Below the pieces are notes generated by a model, which was given only the letters and a program-made list of their open reading frames with translations, had not been told where the DNA came from and did no database searches. A DNA stretch of 64,000 nucleotides from Epilithonimonas hungarica (GTDB lineage Bacteria > Bacteroidota > Bacteroidia > Flavobacteriales > Weeksellaceae), in NCBI RefSeq assembly GCF_900102265.1, contig NZ_FNBH01000001.1, forward strand, positions 620,001 through 684,000. Reading direction: 5' to 3'. This document shows, piece by piece, positions 50,254-59,635 of this stretch (its first letter is position 1; each line of letters starts with the position of its first letter). The position numbers and the translations under genes are program-made.

Positions 50254-50275
50254 TTATTTTTAAAATAATTAATAA

Positions 50276-50320
50276 AAAACGAACGTGAAATATTTGATAA
50301 TTAATATCTCACGTTCGTTT
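50276..50320 (-). terminator. Terminator of the Spx/ArsC-like gene
   Basis: AAACGAACGTGA / TCACGTTCGTTT with a 20-nt AT-rich loop; it lies just beyond the stop at 50338. Confidence 0.75.
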
Positions 50321-50337
50321 CTGTGTGTAAGTATAAT

Positions 50338-50688
50338 TTAGTTTTCTATAAAGAATTTTACATTCTCCAAAGGATTTCCAGGCATTGCGATCTTACCTTT
50401 TATCAGGATAGGGCATTGTATCAATTCTGGATTCAGGGCAATTACTTTCAAAGCTTGTTCATCGTCTACGGATTCTGATTCTGAAAAGTACTTTTTAAAA
50501 AGTTCTGTAGAATGCCTCAGGACCCTGCTCGGGTTTTTATTAAGTTTTTTAAATAGCGTTCTTAATTCAAACAGACTTAACGGATCTTTGTTAATATCAA
50601 TGATCTGAAACTTGATATCATTCTCGTCCAGATATTCCAAAATAGCTTTGGACTTCGGACAGCTGTTGTTATGAATTACTTTTATCAT
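50338..50688 (-). CDS. Spx/ArsC-family thioredoxin-fold protein
   Basis: A 116-residue protein of the ArsC/Spx superfamily. The N-terminal VIHNNSCPKSKAILEYLDEN keeps the single active-site Cys (Cys10) of this family. The C-terminal ELIQCPILIKGKIAMPGNPLENV contains the conserved QxPIxxxG region. It is shorter and less conserved around Arg than true arsenate reductase; no ars genes are near, so an arsenate role is not supported. A Spx-type redox regulator or glutaredoxin-dependent reductase is possible. Confidence 0.8.
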   Translation of the reverse strand: MIKVIHNNSCPKSKAILEYLDENDIKFQIIDINKDPLSLFELRTLFKKLNKNPSRVLRHSTELFKKYFSESESVDDEQALKVIALNPELIQCPILIKGKIAMPGNPLENVKFFIEN

Positions 50689-50764
50689 AATAGTGATGCT
50701 TTAAATTAAAACTTTGGCGATTATGATTTTTCTAGATCTGTCAAATTATTTCGCCAAAAATAAT

Positions 50765-51379
50765 TTAAAACAAACCATTCAGCTCTGCATCAATTCTTTC
50801 TAATATATAACCGAAATCTTCTGGTTTTTCTACAAAATCCAAGTTGTCAACATCTATAATAAGGAGTTTACCTTCTTTATAGTTCTCTATCCAGTTTTGA
50901 TATTTGTTATTCAGTTTTGATAGGTAATCTATACTGATCCCAGCCTCATATTCCCTTCCTCTTTTAGAGATTTGTCTTACCAGGGTGGGAACATCTGCTC
51001 TAAGATAAATTAGCAGATCTGGTGCCGAAACGAAGTCTTTCATCAGCTTGAAAACCGATAGATAATTGTTAAAATCACGTTCGGAAAGAAGGTTCATTTC
51101 TGCAAGGTTTTCAGCAAAGATGTGTGCATCTTCGTAGATCGTTCTGTCTTGAATTACGTTCTTTCCACTCTCGCGAATCTCTTTTACCTGTCGGAATCTG
51201 CTTCCCAAGAAGTAGATCTGCAAAGCAAAACTCCATTTTGACATGTCACCATAGAAATCATCCAAATAAGGATTGTGATCAACATCTTCGAATTGTGCTT
51301 CCCAATTGTAATGCTTTGAAAGCATTGTGGTTAGTGTTGTTTTTCCGGCTCCGATATTCCCAGTGACAGCGATGTGCAT
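50765..51379 (-). CDS. Deoxynucleoside kinase
   Basis: Salvages deoxynucleosides (deoxyadenosine, deoxyguanosine or deoxycytidine) by phosphorylation at the 5' position. The 204-residue protein opens with the P-loop VTGNIGAGKTTLTTML (about residues 4-19). It has EDVDHNPYLDDFYGD (substrate Glu/Asp), IQDRTIYEDAHIFA (the DRT motif, equivalent of ERS), and the lid arginines RQISKRGREYEAGIS. A deoxyguanosine/deoxyadenosine kinase (Dgk/Dak) is the closest match in form. It is upstream of the Spx-like gene with a 76-nt gap. Confidence 0.9.
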   Translation of the reverse strand: MHIAVTGNIGAGKTTLTTMLSKHYNWEAQFEDVDHNPYLDDFYGDMSKWSFALQIYFLGSRFRQVKEIRESGKNVIQDRTIYEDAHIFAENLAEMNLLSERDFNNYLSVFKLMKDFVSAPDLLIYLRADVPTLVRQISKRGREYEAGISIDYLSKLNNKYQNWIENYKEGKLLIIDVDNLDFVEKPEDFGYILERIDAELNGLF

Positions 51380-51464
51380 TCTTTGTTATAATTGATGAGT
51401 TATAATTGATAAATGATAATATTGATAAATCGAAACTATAAAATCCTTTATGATTTATCGACTA

Positions 51465-52223
51465 TCAATTATTTTTGTAAAGATAAAGCTTGTCTTTTAT
51501 GAGTGCCAAAAATCCGGAGTTATTTTTATCCACAATTTTTGCGTTCTGATTTTGGAAAATTTCGGATAAGGATCTTCCATCAAATTTTTTGATGCTTTGG
51601 GCTTCAAATATCAAAATATCATCATTGGCCCGGCGGAGTTTTCTCGGATTAGTAACGTTTGCCGAGTAGAGCAAAGAGGCTTTTGTATTGTACACTTCAA
51701 ATGTGTTCTCTCGTAGAATATATATCTTATTGTTATATACCAAAAAATCCAAGAGCGACTGAAGATTGATATTGAAAGGAAAGGAATTGATGACAGAATT
51801 GCTTCTGAAATTATATTGAACCAGGGTTTTGTTGCTGTCATCTACCAGCCAGGCAAATTGAAGATCTTCAGAATAAACAGCTTTTATGAATCCAAAATTA
51901 TTGTTGAGATTTATTTTTTGGATTTCGTTCAGATTCTGGTCCAGAAACTTGATTTCCTGTGCATTTTCCGAAAACATGACAATGTTGAGAGGATTGGTGA
52001 CGCTCTGGGTCTTGTATGGAAAGGTCATCATGACTTTCCCTAGTTGTTTGCCGGTCGTGTCGTATTTTGCCAGGCTCAGGTCTTTCTTTTTATATAAATA
52101 TATATTCCCATAATCATCTCCTAAAAGTTCAGCCGTGTCTATAAGTTGTAGAGAATCTAAACGTATTGTTTTCTGCGGGAAAAAAAATAATGGAAATAAT
52201 AATATGAGCAATGATGATCTCAA
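51465..52223 (-). CDS. Secreted beta-propeller-like protein of unknown function
   Basis: A 252-residue protein with signal peptide MRSSLLILLFPLFFFPQ. The rest shows repeated beta-strands with segments LYKKKDLSLAKYDTTGKQLG, KIYILRENTFEVYN and KLYLYKNN, in the manner of a small beta-propeller or WD40-like repeat protein. No catalytic motif is present. Its start overlaps the end of the upstream gene by 4 nt, so they are translated together and probably act together in the periplasm. Confidence 0.7.
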   Translation of the reverse strand: MRSSLLILLFPLFFFPQKTIRLDSLQLIDTAELLGDDYGNIYLYKKKDLSLAKYDTTGKQLGKVMMTFPYKTQSVTNPLNIVMFSENAQEIKFLDQNLNEIQKINLNNNFGFIKAVYSEDLQFAWLVDDSNKTLVQYNFRSNSVINSFPFNINLQSLLDFLVYNNKIYILRENTFEVYNTKASLLYSANVTNPRKLRRANDDILIFEAQSIKKFDGRSLSEIFQNQNAKIVDKNNSGFLALIKDKLYLYKNN

Positions 52224-52867
52224 TTGGACTGCTTTGTAGAATTAAGAGTAATGATAATGTCTTTGGTTATGGCCTTGTTTTGATTGTAGATGGCGTCGCA
52301 AATGGAAGTTGACAAGTTGTAGCTGCCTTTGTCTACAAGGATGTAATTCTGCCCGTTGGAGGGAACTGTAAGGTTATAGAATTTTTTACCACTGATTTTT
52401 ACCACAAGATTACAGGCTGATTTGTTAACAATTTGCACAATGGCCTCTTTTTTATTCGGGTTATTATTAAAAAGACTTGTGAGTAGTGCTGCCGTGTTTT
52501 TTGCTTGTTGAGAGGGTTCTACTTTTGTGTTTGACCCTTTCGCTTTTTCAGGGGTTTCTGTTTTTGTTATTGTAGTTTTTGCTGGTTCAGGGGTATTGGG
52601 ATCTTCTGTAGTTCCTATCTTGGAAGTTTTTTCTATTTTCTTTTCAGTCATTTGAGTAATAGTTGGCTTTGCGACCTGGTCGGTGCCTAGGTATCTTAAG
52701 GTCAAGGCTCTTTTTTTCAGCTCGGGAACAGCTGGATGTTTAGGGTTATCTCGGATGAATTTTTCCACAATGCCTCTGTCTTTGGTGCTTTTTGCCTCAA
52801 AGACGCTTACCTGTGAAAACATACAAATGGAAACTAGAAAGAATGAAAGTAAAAATATCTTCTTCAT
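52220..52867 (-). CDS. Secreted protein, DUF6759-like
   Basis: A 215-residue protein with signal peptide MKKIFLLSFFLVSICMFSQ; the ATG at 52867 is preferred over one 45 nt upstream because it precedes the signal exactly. The first part (to about 55) has a helical EAKSTKDRGIVEKFIRDNP. A disordered, K/T/P/E-rich linker follows (about 60-125), then a C-terminal domain (about 130-215: VQIVNKSACNLVVKISGKKF and VDKGSYNLSTSICDAIYNQN). I believe this is the DUF6759 type seen in Chryseobacterium, from memory. Function unknown. It is cotranscribed with the propeller-like gene. Confidence 0.65.
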   Translation of the reverse strand: MKKIFLLSFFLVSICMFSQVSVFEAKSTKDRGIVEKFIRDNPKHPAVPELKKRALTLRYLGTDQVAKPTITQMTEKKIEKTSKIGTTEDPNTPEPAKTTITKTETPEKAKGSNTKVEPSQQAKNTAALLTSLFNNNPNKKEAIVQIVNKSACNLVVKISGKKFYNLTVPSNGQNYILVDKGSYNLSTSICDAIYNQNKAITKDIIITLNSTKQSN

Positions 52868-53040
52868 TATATTATAAGGACTAATTTTATTACGAACGTA
52901 AAAATAGGTCAAATCTTGTAATATCCGTTAAGAATTTTGATTAAATAAATGTTAGGTTTTGATTGATTTGTGAAAAATACTGATAGTATCTTATTTTTAA
53001 CTAAGAATACAATGATGTATTATTTTTTTATAAAAATCAC

Positions 53041-53048
53041 TATATTTG
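53041..53048 (+). promoter_or_regulatory. -7 box of tsf
   Basis: TATATTTG matches TAnnTTTG and is 58 nt before the ATG at 53107; the in-frame ATG at 53062 lies at the expected transcription start and is unlikely to be used. Confidence 0.6.
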
Positions 53049-53106
53049 CACGCTGAAAAACATGAAGGAGGAAAATCAAAAATCAAATATAAAAATAATC
53101 AATATT

Positions 53107-53934
53107 ATGTCTTACACACCAGTAGCTGCAGACGTAGCAAAGTTAAGAAACACCACAGGTGCAGGAATGATGGACTGCAAAAAAGCTCTAGTAGAAGCTG
53201 AAGGAGATTTCGAAAAAGCAATTGATATCCTTAGAAAAAAAGGACAGAAAGTAGCTGCTAACAGAGCGGACAGAGATTCTTCTGAAGGTGCGGTTATCGC
53301 AAGAGTGAACGAGGATAATACTTTAGGAGTTATTATTTCTTTGAACTGTGAAACTGATTTCGTTGCTAAAAATGAAGCTTTCATCGAGTTGGCTTATGAG
53401 TTAGCTGAGATGGCGATCTTTGCTGCTACTAAAGAAGAATTATTGGCTACAGATTTCCACGGACTTACTGTTGCTGACAAATTGATCGAGCAAACAGGTG
53501 TTATCGGTGAGAAGATCGAGATCGGAGCATTCGAAAGAATCGAAGGTCCTTTCTTGGGAGCTTACATCCACGCTGGAAACAAGATCGCTGCGATCACTTC
53601 TCTTTCTGCAAAAGTTGACGGAGCTGACGAAGCTGCAAAAGCTGTTTCTATGCAGGTTGCTGCAATGAACCCGATCGCATTGGACGAGAATGCTGTTTCT
53701 CAGGAAACTATTGATAAAGAATTGGAGATCGAAAGACATAAATTGACTGAAGAAGGTAAGCCTGCAAACATTATCGATAATATCCTGAAAGGTAAAATGC
53801 AGAGATTCTACAAAGATAATACCTTGGTACACCAAGATTTCATCAAAGATTCAAGCTTATCAGTTGCTAACTATGTAAAATCTGTGAATGCAGATCTTAA
53901 AGTGACAGGCTTTATCAGAGTCGCTCTTTCTTAA
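53107..53934 (+). CDS. tsf: Elongation factor Ts
   Basis: The nucleotide exchange factor of EF-Tu. From the ATG at 53107 it has 275 residues. It starts MSYTPVAADVAKLRNTTGAG with the UBA-like domain (MMDCKKALVEAEGDFEKAID), then the core with SLNCETDFVAKNEAF (the EF-Tu contact) and the C-terminal coiled region. The first ATG at 53062 would add 15 residues of unusual composition. rpsB, the common upstream neighbour of tsf, is not present; divergent secreted-protein genes lie there instead. Confidence 0.95.
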   Translation: MSYTPVAADVAKLRNTTGAGMMDCKKALVEAEGDFEKAIDILRKKGQKVAANRADRDSSEGAVIARVNEDNTLGVIISLNCETDFVAKNEAFIELAYELAEMAIFAATKEELLATDFHGLTVADKLIEQTGVIGEKIEIGAFERIEGPFLGAYIHAGNKIAAITSLSAKVDGADEAAKAVSMQVAAMNPIALDENAVSQETIDKELEIERHKLTEEGKPANIIDNILKGKMQRFYKDNTLVHQDFIKDSSLSVANYVKSVNADLKVTGFIRVALS

Positions 53935-53957
53935 TCCGGACTTTAATTAAAATATTT

Positions 53958-53990
53958 AAAATCCTGCTAAAATTTTTAGCGGGATTTTTT
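53958..53990 (+). terminator. Terminator of tsf
   Basis: AAATCCTGCTAAAA / TTTTTAGCGGGATTT (one G-U pair), followed by TTT. Confidence 0.85.
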
Positions 53991-54007
53991 GTTTGGGATT
54001 TTAAGAG

Positions 54008-54015
54008 TAAATTTG
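54008..54015 (+). promoter_or_regulatory. -7 box of the first type B cargo gene
   Basis: TAAATTTG matches TAnnTTTG; it lies 19 nt before the ATG at 54035. Confidence 0.5.
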
Positions 54016-54034
54016 TAGCCTTTTATTATGTTAA

Positions 54035-56368
54035 ATGAAATATTCTATTTTTTCATATAAACTTTTTGTTATTCTGCTGTTGGTGTTTGGTTTTGCTAAA
54101 GCGCAATTTATTACAGTTGATAACAGCACATACTCCGATTATCAATTGGTAGCGGATAAATTCATTGGTACTCAAAATTTGAGCTGCGTTTCTATATCTA
54201 ACGTAAAGGTTTCTGGTGGAAATATTGGTGGTAGTGATTCTAGTTACGGATTTTTTACGAAAGGAACAAGTTCATTTCCAATGAATGAAGGAATTATCTT
54301 GTCTACAGGCAGTGTTTTAGCTGCACCCGGACCAAAAGGAGCGATACAGGATGTTTCAGCATCCGGATGGATAGGTGATCCGGATTTGGCAGACGCATTA
54401 AGATTGCCTGTTTCGGATCTTACTAACGCCACAGTTTTGGAATTTGATTTTTCATCTACGCTTAGTGATAAAGTTAGTTTTCGATATATGTTCCTTTCTG
54501 AGGAATATTACACGGGAAATTACAGTTACAGCGATGCGTTTGCATTTCTTATCAAGGAAGCGGGAAGTACAGACCCATATACCAATATCGCCATAGTTCC
54601 CGGAACCAATAATCCCGTTTCAGTAACCACTATAAATGATATTACTAATGATAAATATTTTGGTGGTTTTATTGGAATTGACAATCCTTCTGCAAGTGCT
54701 ACCAATTTCAACGGACAAACCAAGATTCTGACAGCAGTCGCCGATATAAAACCCGGTACAAATTATCATATCAAATTGGTAATAGCGGATGAAAAAAATT
54801 ACAGATACGATTCTGCTGTGTTTTTGGAAGCTGGTAGTTTTACAGGAAATATAGAACTTTTACCAAATATAGAAACCGATGATTCTGCTATTATTTGTGA
54901 TAGCACTCTGGGTATTGAATTAAAACCAAAAAATTTGATTAGTGATTTGGGAGCAACATATAAATGGACAGAAGATAGTAACCCCGGTGTTGTATTATCA
55001 TCTAATCCTACTTATCCTACAAATACCCCAGGAAATTATAGGTTAGAAGTAAAATTGAGTAGTGGTTGTACGCTCGCTGGCAATATTAGAGTTGAAAATG
55101 CACCGGTCGCAATCATTGATAATTCTCCGATAATGATTTGTGATGATGACTTTGATGATAAATATAAAGAGAAATTGTCGAAGTTTACGAATCAAATTGT
55201 GACTAATTTTAACAGAGATTTCAAAGTTGAATATTATACACAAGCCGGAACACAGATTAATCCTGACAATAATTTTGAATTTACACAGAATCCTCAGGAT
55301 ATTACCGTTAAAGTTGGTGCGTTCAGCTGTACGCCGGACACCTATACTTTAAGATTTTATCACGGTTCTCAACTCCAGATGAACTATCCGCAGCAACCAA
55401 CCACAATTCCGGTCTTTGATGTCTGCGATAATGAGCTGAAAGGGAATAAAACCGAAAATCTGGATGATTATATTGGTTTGATGACTACTGAAGTGCTCAA
55501 TCCTGCTGATGTCAAATTCTATGAAAAAATATCAGAACTTAAAGCGGATAACCCTTCAATTAACAAGTCACAAACCCTAAGCACAACACAGACTGAAAAA
55601 ACATTTTATATAAGAATCACTAAGCCTGGCAATTTCTGTGACAATTATTCGGTGTTTAAATTGAGATTCAAACAACCGAAAAAATCTGTAATGCTTAAAG
55701 ATACAATTATCTGTAAGAATACAGCAACAGATTTGGAAGTAGAGCCCACCTTTGATTATTATGAATGGAGCAATGGAGAACAAGGCACAAATGTTACTAA
55801 AATCAAAGACCAAAAAGCTGGTAATTATTGGGTGAAGTTAACATCCAATGGCTGTGTTTATCAACAGTTTATAAAAATATCAGAACCACAAGATTTAGTC
55901 ATTGATAATGCTTTAATAGAAGGTAATAAGGTAACTGTTCTCGCAGCAAACGGAATTCCGCCATATCAGTATAGTCTGGACGGGCAGCCCTATCAGTCCG
56001 GCAATGTTTTCGAAAATATTCCAAAAGGTGACCATACTATTGAGGTAATGGATGCTTGCGGTTCTGTAGTAAGAGATTTTTCTATCATTAATGTTAAAAA
56101 TATCATCACGCCTAATGATGATGGGAAAAATGATACGATCGATTATTCTGATCTGATGACGAAATTGGAACCGAGATTGGAGATTTATACCAGAAATGGA
56201 ACCTTGGTTTTCAAAGGAAATCCTGAGAATCAATATATCTGGAACGGAAAACTAAATGGAAGACCTTTACCTACATCATCCTATTGGTATATCCTGGAAT
56301 GGAATGAGTCTGGAAATCCCAAACGTGTACAACATACGGGCTGGGTTCTTCTGAAAAATAGAAATTGA
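54035..56368 (+). CDS. T9SS type B cargo with choice-of-anchor L domain
   Basis: A 777-residue secreted protein: signal peptide (to about residue 23, FGFAKAQ), then a choice-of-anchor L domain (about 30-270). That domain shows KFIGTQNLSCVSISNVKVSG, NEGIILSTGSVLAAPGP and the RYMFLSEEYYTGNYSYSDAFAF segment. Several beta-sandwich repeats with PQQPTTIPVFDVCDN and TIICKNTATDLEV-type motifs follow. The C-terminal gliding-motility-associated (T9SS type B) domain runs from about residue 685, with IITPNDDGKND and the end SSYWYILEWNESG..GWVLLKNRN. It is exported to the surface; adhesion is a likely but unproved role. It is the first of three such genes. Confidence 0.88.
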   Translation: MKYSIFSYKLFVILLLVFGFAKAQFITVDNSTYSDYQLVADKFIGTQNLSCVSISNVKVSGGNIGGSDSSYGFFTKGTSSFPMNEGIILSTGSVLAAPGPKGAIQDVSASGWIGDPDLADALRLPVSDLTNATVLEFDFSSTLSDKVSFRYMFLSEEYYTGNYSYSDAFAFLIKEAGSTDPYTNIAIVPGTNNPVSVTTINDITNDKYFGGFIGIDNPSASATNFNGQTKILTAVADIKPGTNYHIKLVIADEKNYRYDSAVFLEAGSFTGNIELLPNIETDDSAIICDSTLGIELKPKNLISDLGATYKWTEDSNPGVVLSSNPTYPTNTPGNYRLEVKLSSGCTLAGNIRVENAPVAIIDNSPIMICDDDFDDKYKEKLSKFTNQIVTNFNRDFKVEYYTQAGTQINPDNNFEFTQNPQDITVKVGAFSCTPDTYTLRFYHGSQLQMNYPQQPTTIPVFDVCDNELKGNKTENLDDYIGLMTTEVLNPADVKFYEKISELKADNPSINKSQTLSTTQTEKTFYIRITKPGNFCDNYSVFKLRFKQPKKSVMLKDTIICKNTATDLEVEPTFDYYEWSNGEQGTNVTKIKDQKAGNYWVKLTSNGCVYQQFIKISEPQDLVIDNALIEGNKVTVLAANGIPPYQYSLDGQPYQSGNVFENIPKGDHTIEVMDACGSVVRDFSIINVKNIITPNDDGKNDTIDYSDLMTKLEPRLEIYTRNGTLVFKGNPENQYIWNGKLNGRPLPTSSYWYILEWNESGNPKRVQHTGWVLLKNRN

Positions 56369-56372
56369 TTGT

Positions 56373-56404
56373 GTTGAAATAATAGATTGCTTTTTTTACA
56401 TTTG
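56373..56404 (+). promoter_or_regulatory. Promoter of the second type B cargo gene
   Basis: GTTG (56373-56376), a 20-nt gap and TACATTTG (56397-56404). The region closely resembles the promoter at 59586-59615. Confidence 0.6.
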
Positions 56405-56426
56405 TAATAATATCCTAATTATTATA

Positions 56427-59400
56427 ATGAAGAAAGCTTTACAAATTTTAATATTTCTTATATTCTCGATAAAATCTTTTGCGCAGTTAGATAGGGAACA
56501 TTGGTTTGCACCAATGTATGATGGACAAAGTAATCATTCTGGTTACGAGCAATTCCTGCATCTTTCAACTAATGAAATTACACCTTTTACAGTTTCAATT
56601 TACAATAATAATACCCTCATAGAACAGAGGACGATCAGCAAAGGCTCACCTGCTGTTGTTGAAATACCTCGTAACTATATTATAACAGATGATGATAGTT
56701 ATGAGCTTAATATGGTTATTACAAAAGGTCTGTATGTAAAAGGAGATAGGCCGTTATTTGCTAATCTTCGCTTTGGGGTTACAAATCACTCAGAGATCAT
56801 TACATCTAAAGGGACCGCGGGTATCGGTACAGATTTTTATACAGTTATGGCGCCCAATGCTTTGAATGGCTACGGTTTTGGTGCTTCTGCAAGTGTTCTT
56901 GCAACGGAAGATAATACAACAGTTACCATAGGTGGCTTTAAAAAGAATATTGACTTTAATACTTATGGATTCGCAACAGAATTCACTTTTAAACTAAATA
57001 AAGGAGAGGCTTATATTTTGGATGTGAGATCCACTAATCCAAACAACTGGGATGGATTTATAGGAGCCAAAGTTACTTCTGACAAACCTATTTCTATGTC
57101 AAATGGTAATTTTAATGGGCAGTATGCTTCATCGACGGCAATTGGGTCAGATATTCTTATGGATCAGTCCGTTCCGGTAAATAAATTGGGAGACGAATTT
57201 GTGATTGTCAAAGGATACGGAAAAATTGGAAATAATATGGAGGGAGCGATTATAGTCGCTACCCAAAAAAATACTTCAATTTATCTTAATGATGATGTCA
57301 TTCCAGTAAAAGTATTAGCTAATGAAGGAGATTACTATCGTGTAGAAGAAACCAAATATGTTGATAGGGGAAATGGACATTACAATCTCCATATTAAAAC
57401 AGATAAGAATACCTATGTTTATCAGCTCCTTGGTGGTGTGGAGGGTGGTGATTCTCCTCTTGCAACCGGAGGGATGAATTATATTCCACCACTTAATTGC
57501 TATCTCCCCCGTAAAATTGACGAAATAAGTTATATCAATAAAATTCAGGAGACAGATGATGAAGATAGGTTTGTTACCAAATTAAATATTATTACAGAAA
57601 AAGGTGCTAAGGTCAAAGTTAATGGTGTAATTCCATCTTCTGCTTATGGTCCTTATGATATTTCAAATATAGCAGCAAACCAACAATGGGTTTCTTATTC
57701 TATCCCAGGTGTAAAAGGAAATATTACAGTAGTATCAGATAAGGCTGTTACGGCGGGGATTGCAAGTGGCAATGGAGCTTTTGGTTATGGTGGATATTTT
57801 GCGGGCTTTTCATCAATCCCTTTAATTTTGAAAACCGAAGGTGAATGTCTTCCGGGAGTTAAATTGGAAGTTACTGAAGGTTTTGATTTTTATCAATGGG
57901 AAATAAAAAATGAGTTGGGAATATTTGTAAATGCACCCGTAACAACTGAACATCCATCAAATAAAATGTTTTATTATTATCCTCAAAAGGCGGGTGTTTA
58001 TAGGGTTAGAATTCAACAAGGATCTTGTCTGGAAATCAAAACGGATGAATTTAAATTCTATAATTGTACAACCTATACCAATGTAAACTATGAGACTTGC
58101 ACAGAAATATCAGATATCACACCTGAATTTAGTTTAAGTTCACAAACTCCAGGCATTCCAACTATTACTGAACAGGCAAAAAAAGGTCTGGCGGAAGTCC
58201 TTCCTAACGGGCACATAAAATATACCGCCAATTCTGGAGAGTCTGGAGTTGATACTTTCAAATTTTCATTTTGCGGCAAAGATGTTTTGCCTGATTGTGA
58301 AATTATTCAAGCGACAATACAAATTAACCAGATCGTTGGGAAGGATGATATTTTAACAGAATGTACATCTACTGGAATAGCGGAATATGACCTTCGTAAA
58401 GCTAATGTTACTTCTGATAGTTCTGTAAAGAAAGTTTATTATAAAACACTGATTGGGGCACAGTTTGAAATTGATAGTGATGAGATCAAAAATTTTACAG
58501 AATATTCATCCGCAGATGCAACGGTATATGTAAGAATCAAAAATTCTAAAAATTGTACCGCTATTCAGAAAATAGCATTAAAAACTATTTTTTTTCCAGT
58601 AATTAATACGTCAATAACTGTAGAAGAATGTGACGATGATTTTGATTCCCAAAAACTAATTCAGAATCTGGATAATTATAAAGTATTATTTACAAATGAT
58701 TCTTCAGTATCGGCTAAATTCTATGTCAAGAGATCTGATGCACAAGATCTTGCCTCTATTAATAATATCAATGAAATTAATGTTAATAGGCAACAGCTTC
58801 TGTATGTGAGACTTTATAATGCTGCGGGCTGTTCTTCGGTGGCAGAATTTACCATTAAAATTAAATTACCTAAAAAATCAGATACATTGGCCGATAAAAC
58901 CATCTGTCCAGAAACAAAAACATATCTGGATGCAGGTGAGGGCTTTACATATAAATGGTATAGAGAATCGGATCCGGGAACTATGATCGGTGATTCACAG
59001 GTTATAGATGGTCTGGAGATAGGGAAATACTTCGTAATATTAACAGCGCCAAACAACTGTCCATATAAACAGAGTGTAGAAATAAAAGCCGCAGAATTAC
59101 CAGAGATCGAATCCATAGAGATCAATGGAAGCACAGTGAAAATAAATGCCAGAGGTGGTGTTAAGCCTTATAAATATGCAATAGATAATGGAAGTTACCA
59201 GGACTCAAATATTTTTACAGATGTTTCACCAGGATTACATAAAGCCTATGTGATTTCTGCTAATGATTGTGACCCTGTTGAAAAAGAATTTTCTGTGATA
59301 AAGATCTATAACCTTGTTACGCCTAATAATGATGGTGTCAATGATGTTCTGGATATGTCAAATCTTGATTTTAAAAAGAATGTCAAGTTCCAGATTTTTG

Positions 59401-59579
59401 ATAGAGAAGGAAAAAAACTATTCGAGGGAAACGCGACCAATCACTACATTTGGGATGGAAAACAAAACGGGAAATCTCTGCCAAGTTCCAGTTATTGGTA
59501 TATTTTGGAATGGCAAGACTTTGAGAATTCCACACCAGTAAAATATACAGGTTGGGTCTTACTAAAGAATAGAACCTAG
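56427..59579 (+). CDS. T9SS type B cargo with IgGFc-binding-like N-terminus
   Basis: A 1050-residue secreted protein. Signal peptide (FLIFSIKSFA, then QLDREHWFAP), then an IgGFc-binding protein N-terminal-like region (about 22-460: STNEITPFTVSIYNNN, NGNFNGQYASSTAIGSDILMDQ, PVNKLGDEFVIVKGYGK, NTYVYQLLGG, GGMNYIPPLNCYLPRKIDE). Then come beta-sandwich repeats and Ig-like units (about 470-950) with SDTLADKTICPETKTYLDAGEG. The T9SS type B domain ends the protein (NLVTPNNDGVND, GWVLLKNRT). It is a paralogue of the next gene and has its own promoter. Surface adhesion is inferred. Confidence 0.88.
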   Translation: MKKALQILIFLIFSIKSFAQLDREHWFAPMYDGQSNHSGYEQFLHLSTNEITPFTVSIYNNNTLIEQRTISKGSPAVVEIPRNYIITDDDSYELNMVITKGLYVKGDRPLFANLRFGVTNHSEIITSKGTAGIGTDFYTVMAPNALNGYGFGASASVLATEDNTTVTIGGFKKNIDFNTYGFATEFTFKLNKGEAYILDVRSTNPNNWDGFIGAKVTSDKPISMSNGNFNGQYASSTAIGSDILMDQSVPVNKLGDEFVIVKGYGKIGNNMEGAIIVATQKNTSIYLNDDVIPVKVLANEGDYYRVEETKYVDRGNGHYNLHIKTDKNTYVYQLLGGVEGGDSPLATGGMNYIPPLNCYLPRKIDEISYINKIQETDDEDRFVTKLNIITEKGAKVKVNGVIPSSAYGPYDISNIAANQQWVSYSIPGVKGNITVVSDKAVTAGIASGNGAFGYGGYFAGFSSIPLILKTEGECLPGVKLEVTEGFDFYQWEIKNELGIFVNAPVTTEHPSNKMFYYYPQKAGVYRVRIQQGSCLEIKTDEFKFYNCTTYTNVNYETCTEISDITPEFSLSSQTPGIPTITEQAKKGLAEVLPNGHIKYTANSGESGVDTFKFSFCGKDVLPDCEIIQATIQINQIVGKDDILTECTSTGIAEYDLRKANVTSDSSVKKVYYKTLIGAQFEIDSDEIKNFTEYSSADATVYVRIKNSKNCTAIQKIALKTIFFPVINTSITVEECDDDFDSQKLIQNLDNYKVLFTNDSSVSAKFYVKRSDAQDLASINNINEINVNRQQLLYVRLYNAAGCSSVAEFTIKIKLPKKSDTLADKTICPETKTYLDAGEGFTYKWYRESDPGTMIGDSQVIDGLEIGKYFVILTAPNNCPYKQSVEIKAAELPEIESIEINGSTVKINARGGVKPYKYAIDNGSYQDSNIFTDVSPGLHKAYVISANDCDPVEKEFSVIKIYNLVTPNNDGVNDVLDMSNLDFKKNVKFQIFDREGKKLFEGNATNHYIWDGKQNGKSLPSSSYWYILEWQDFENSTPVKYTGWVLLKNRT

Positions 59580-59585
59580 ATTCTA

Positions 59586-59615
59586 TTGATAAATAGATCT
59601 CTTTTTTTACATTTT
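59586..59615 (+). promoter_or_regulatory. Promoter of the third type B cargo gene
   Basis: TTG (59586-59588), a 19-nt gap and TACATTTT (59608-59615), one mismatch to TAnnTTTG. The stretch CTTTTTTTACATTT is shared with the promoter of the preceding gene. Confidence 0.5.
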
Positions 59616-59635
59616 TAATACCTTCGATTATAACC

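Noticed and set aside
50338-50688. Arsenate reductase ArsC
   Set aside because: The fold and Cys match the superfamily, but no arsB, arsR or other arsenic gene is near and the arginine pattern is not clear, so only the superfamily is claimed.
51380-51475. TAATTGATAA-type AT-rich repeats before the dNK gene, also at 49441-49480 and 17090-17119
   Set aside because: Low-complexity strings that are expected by chance in such AT-rich DNA; no stable structure or motif beyond composition.
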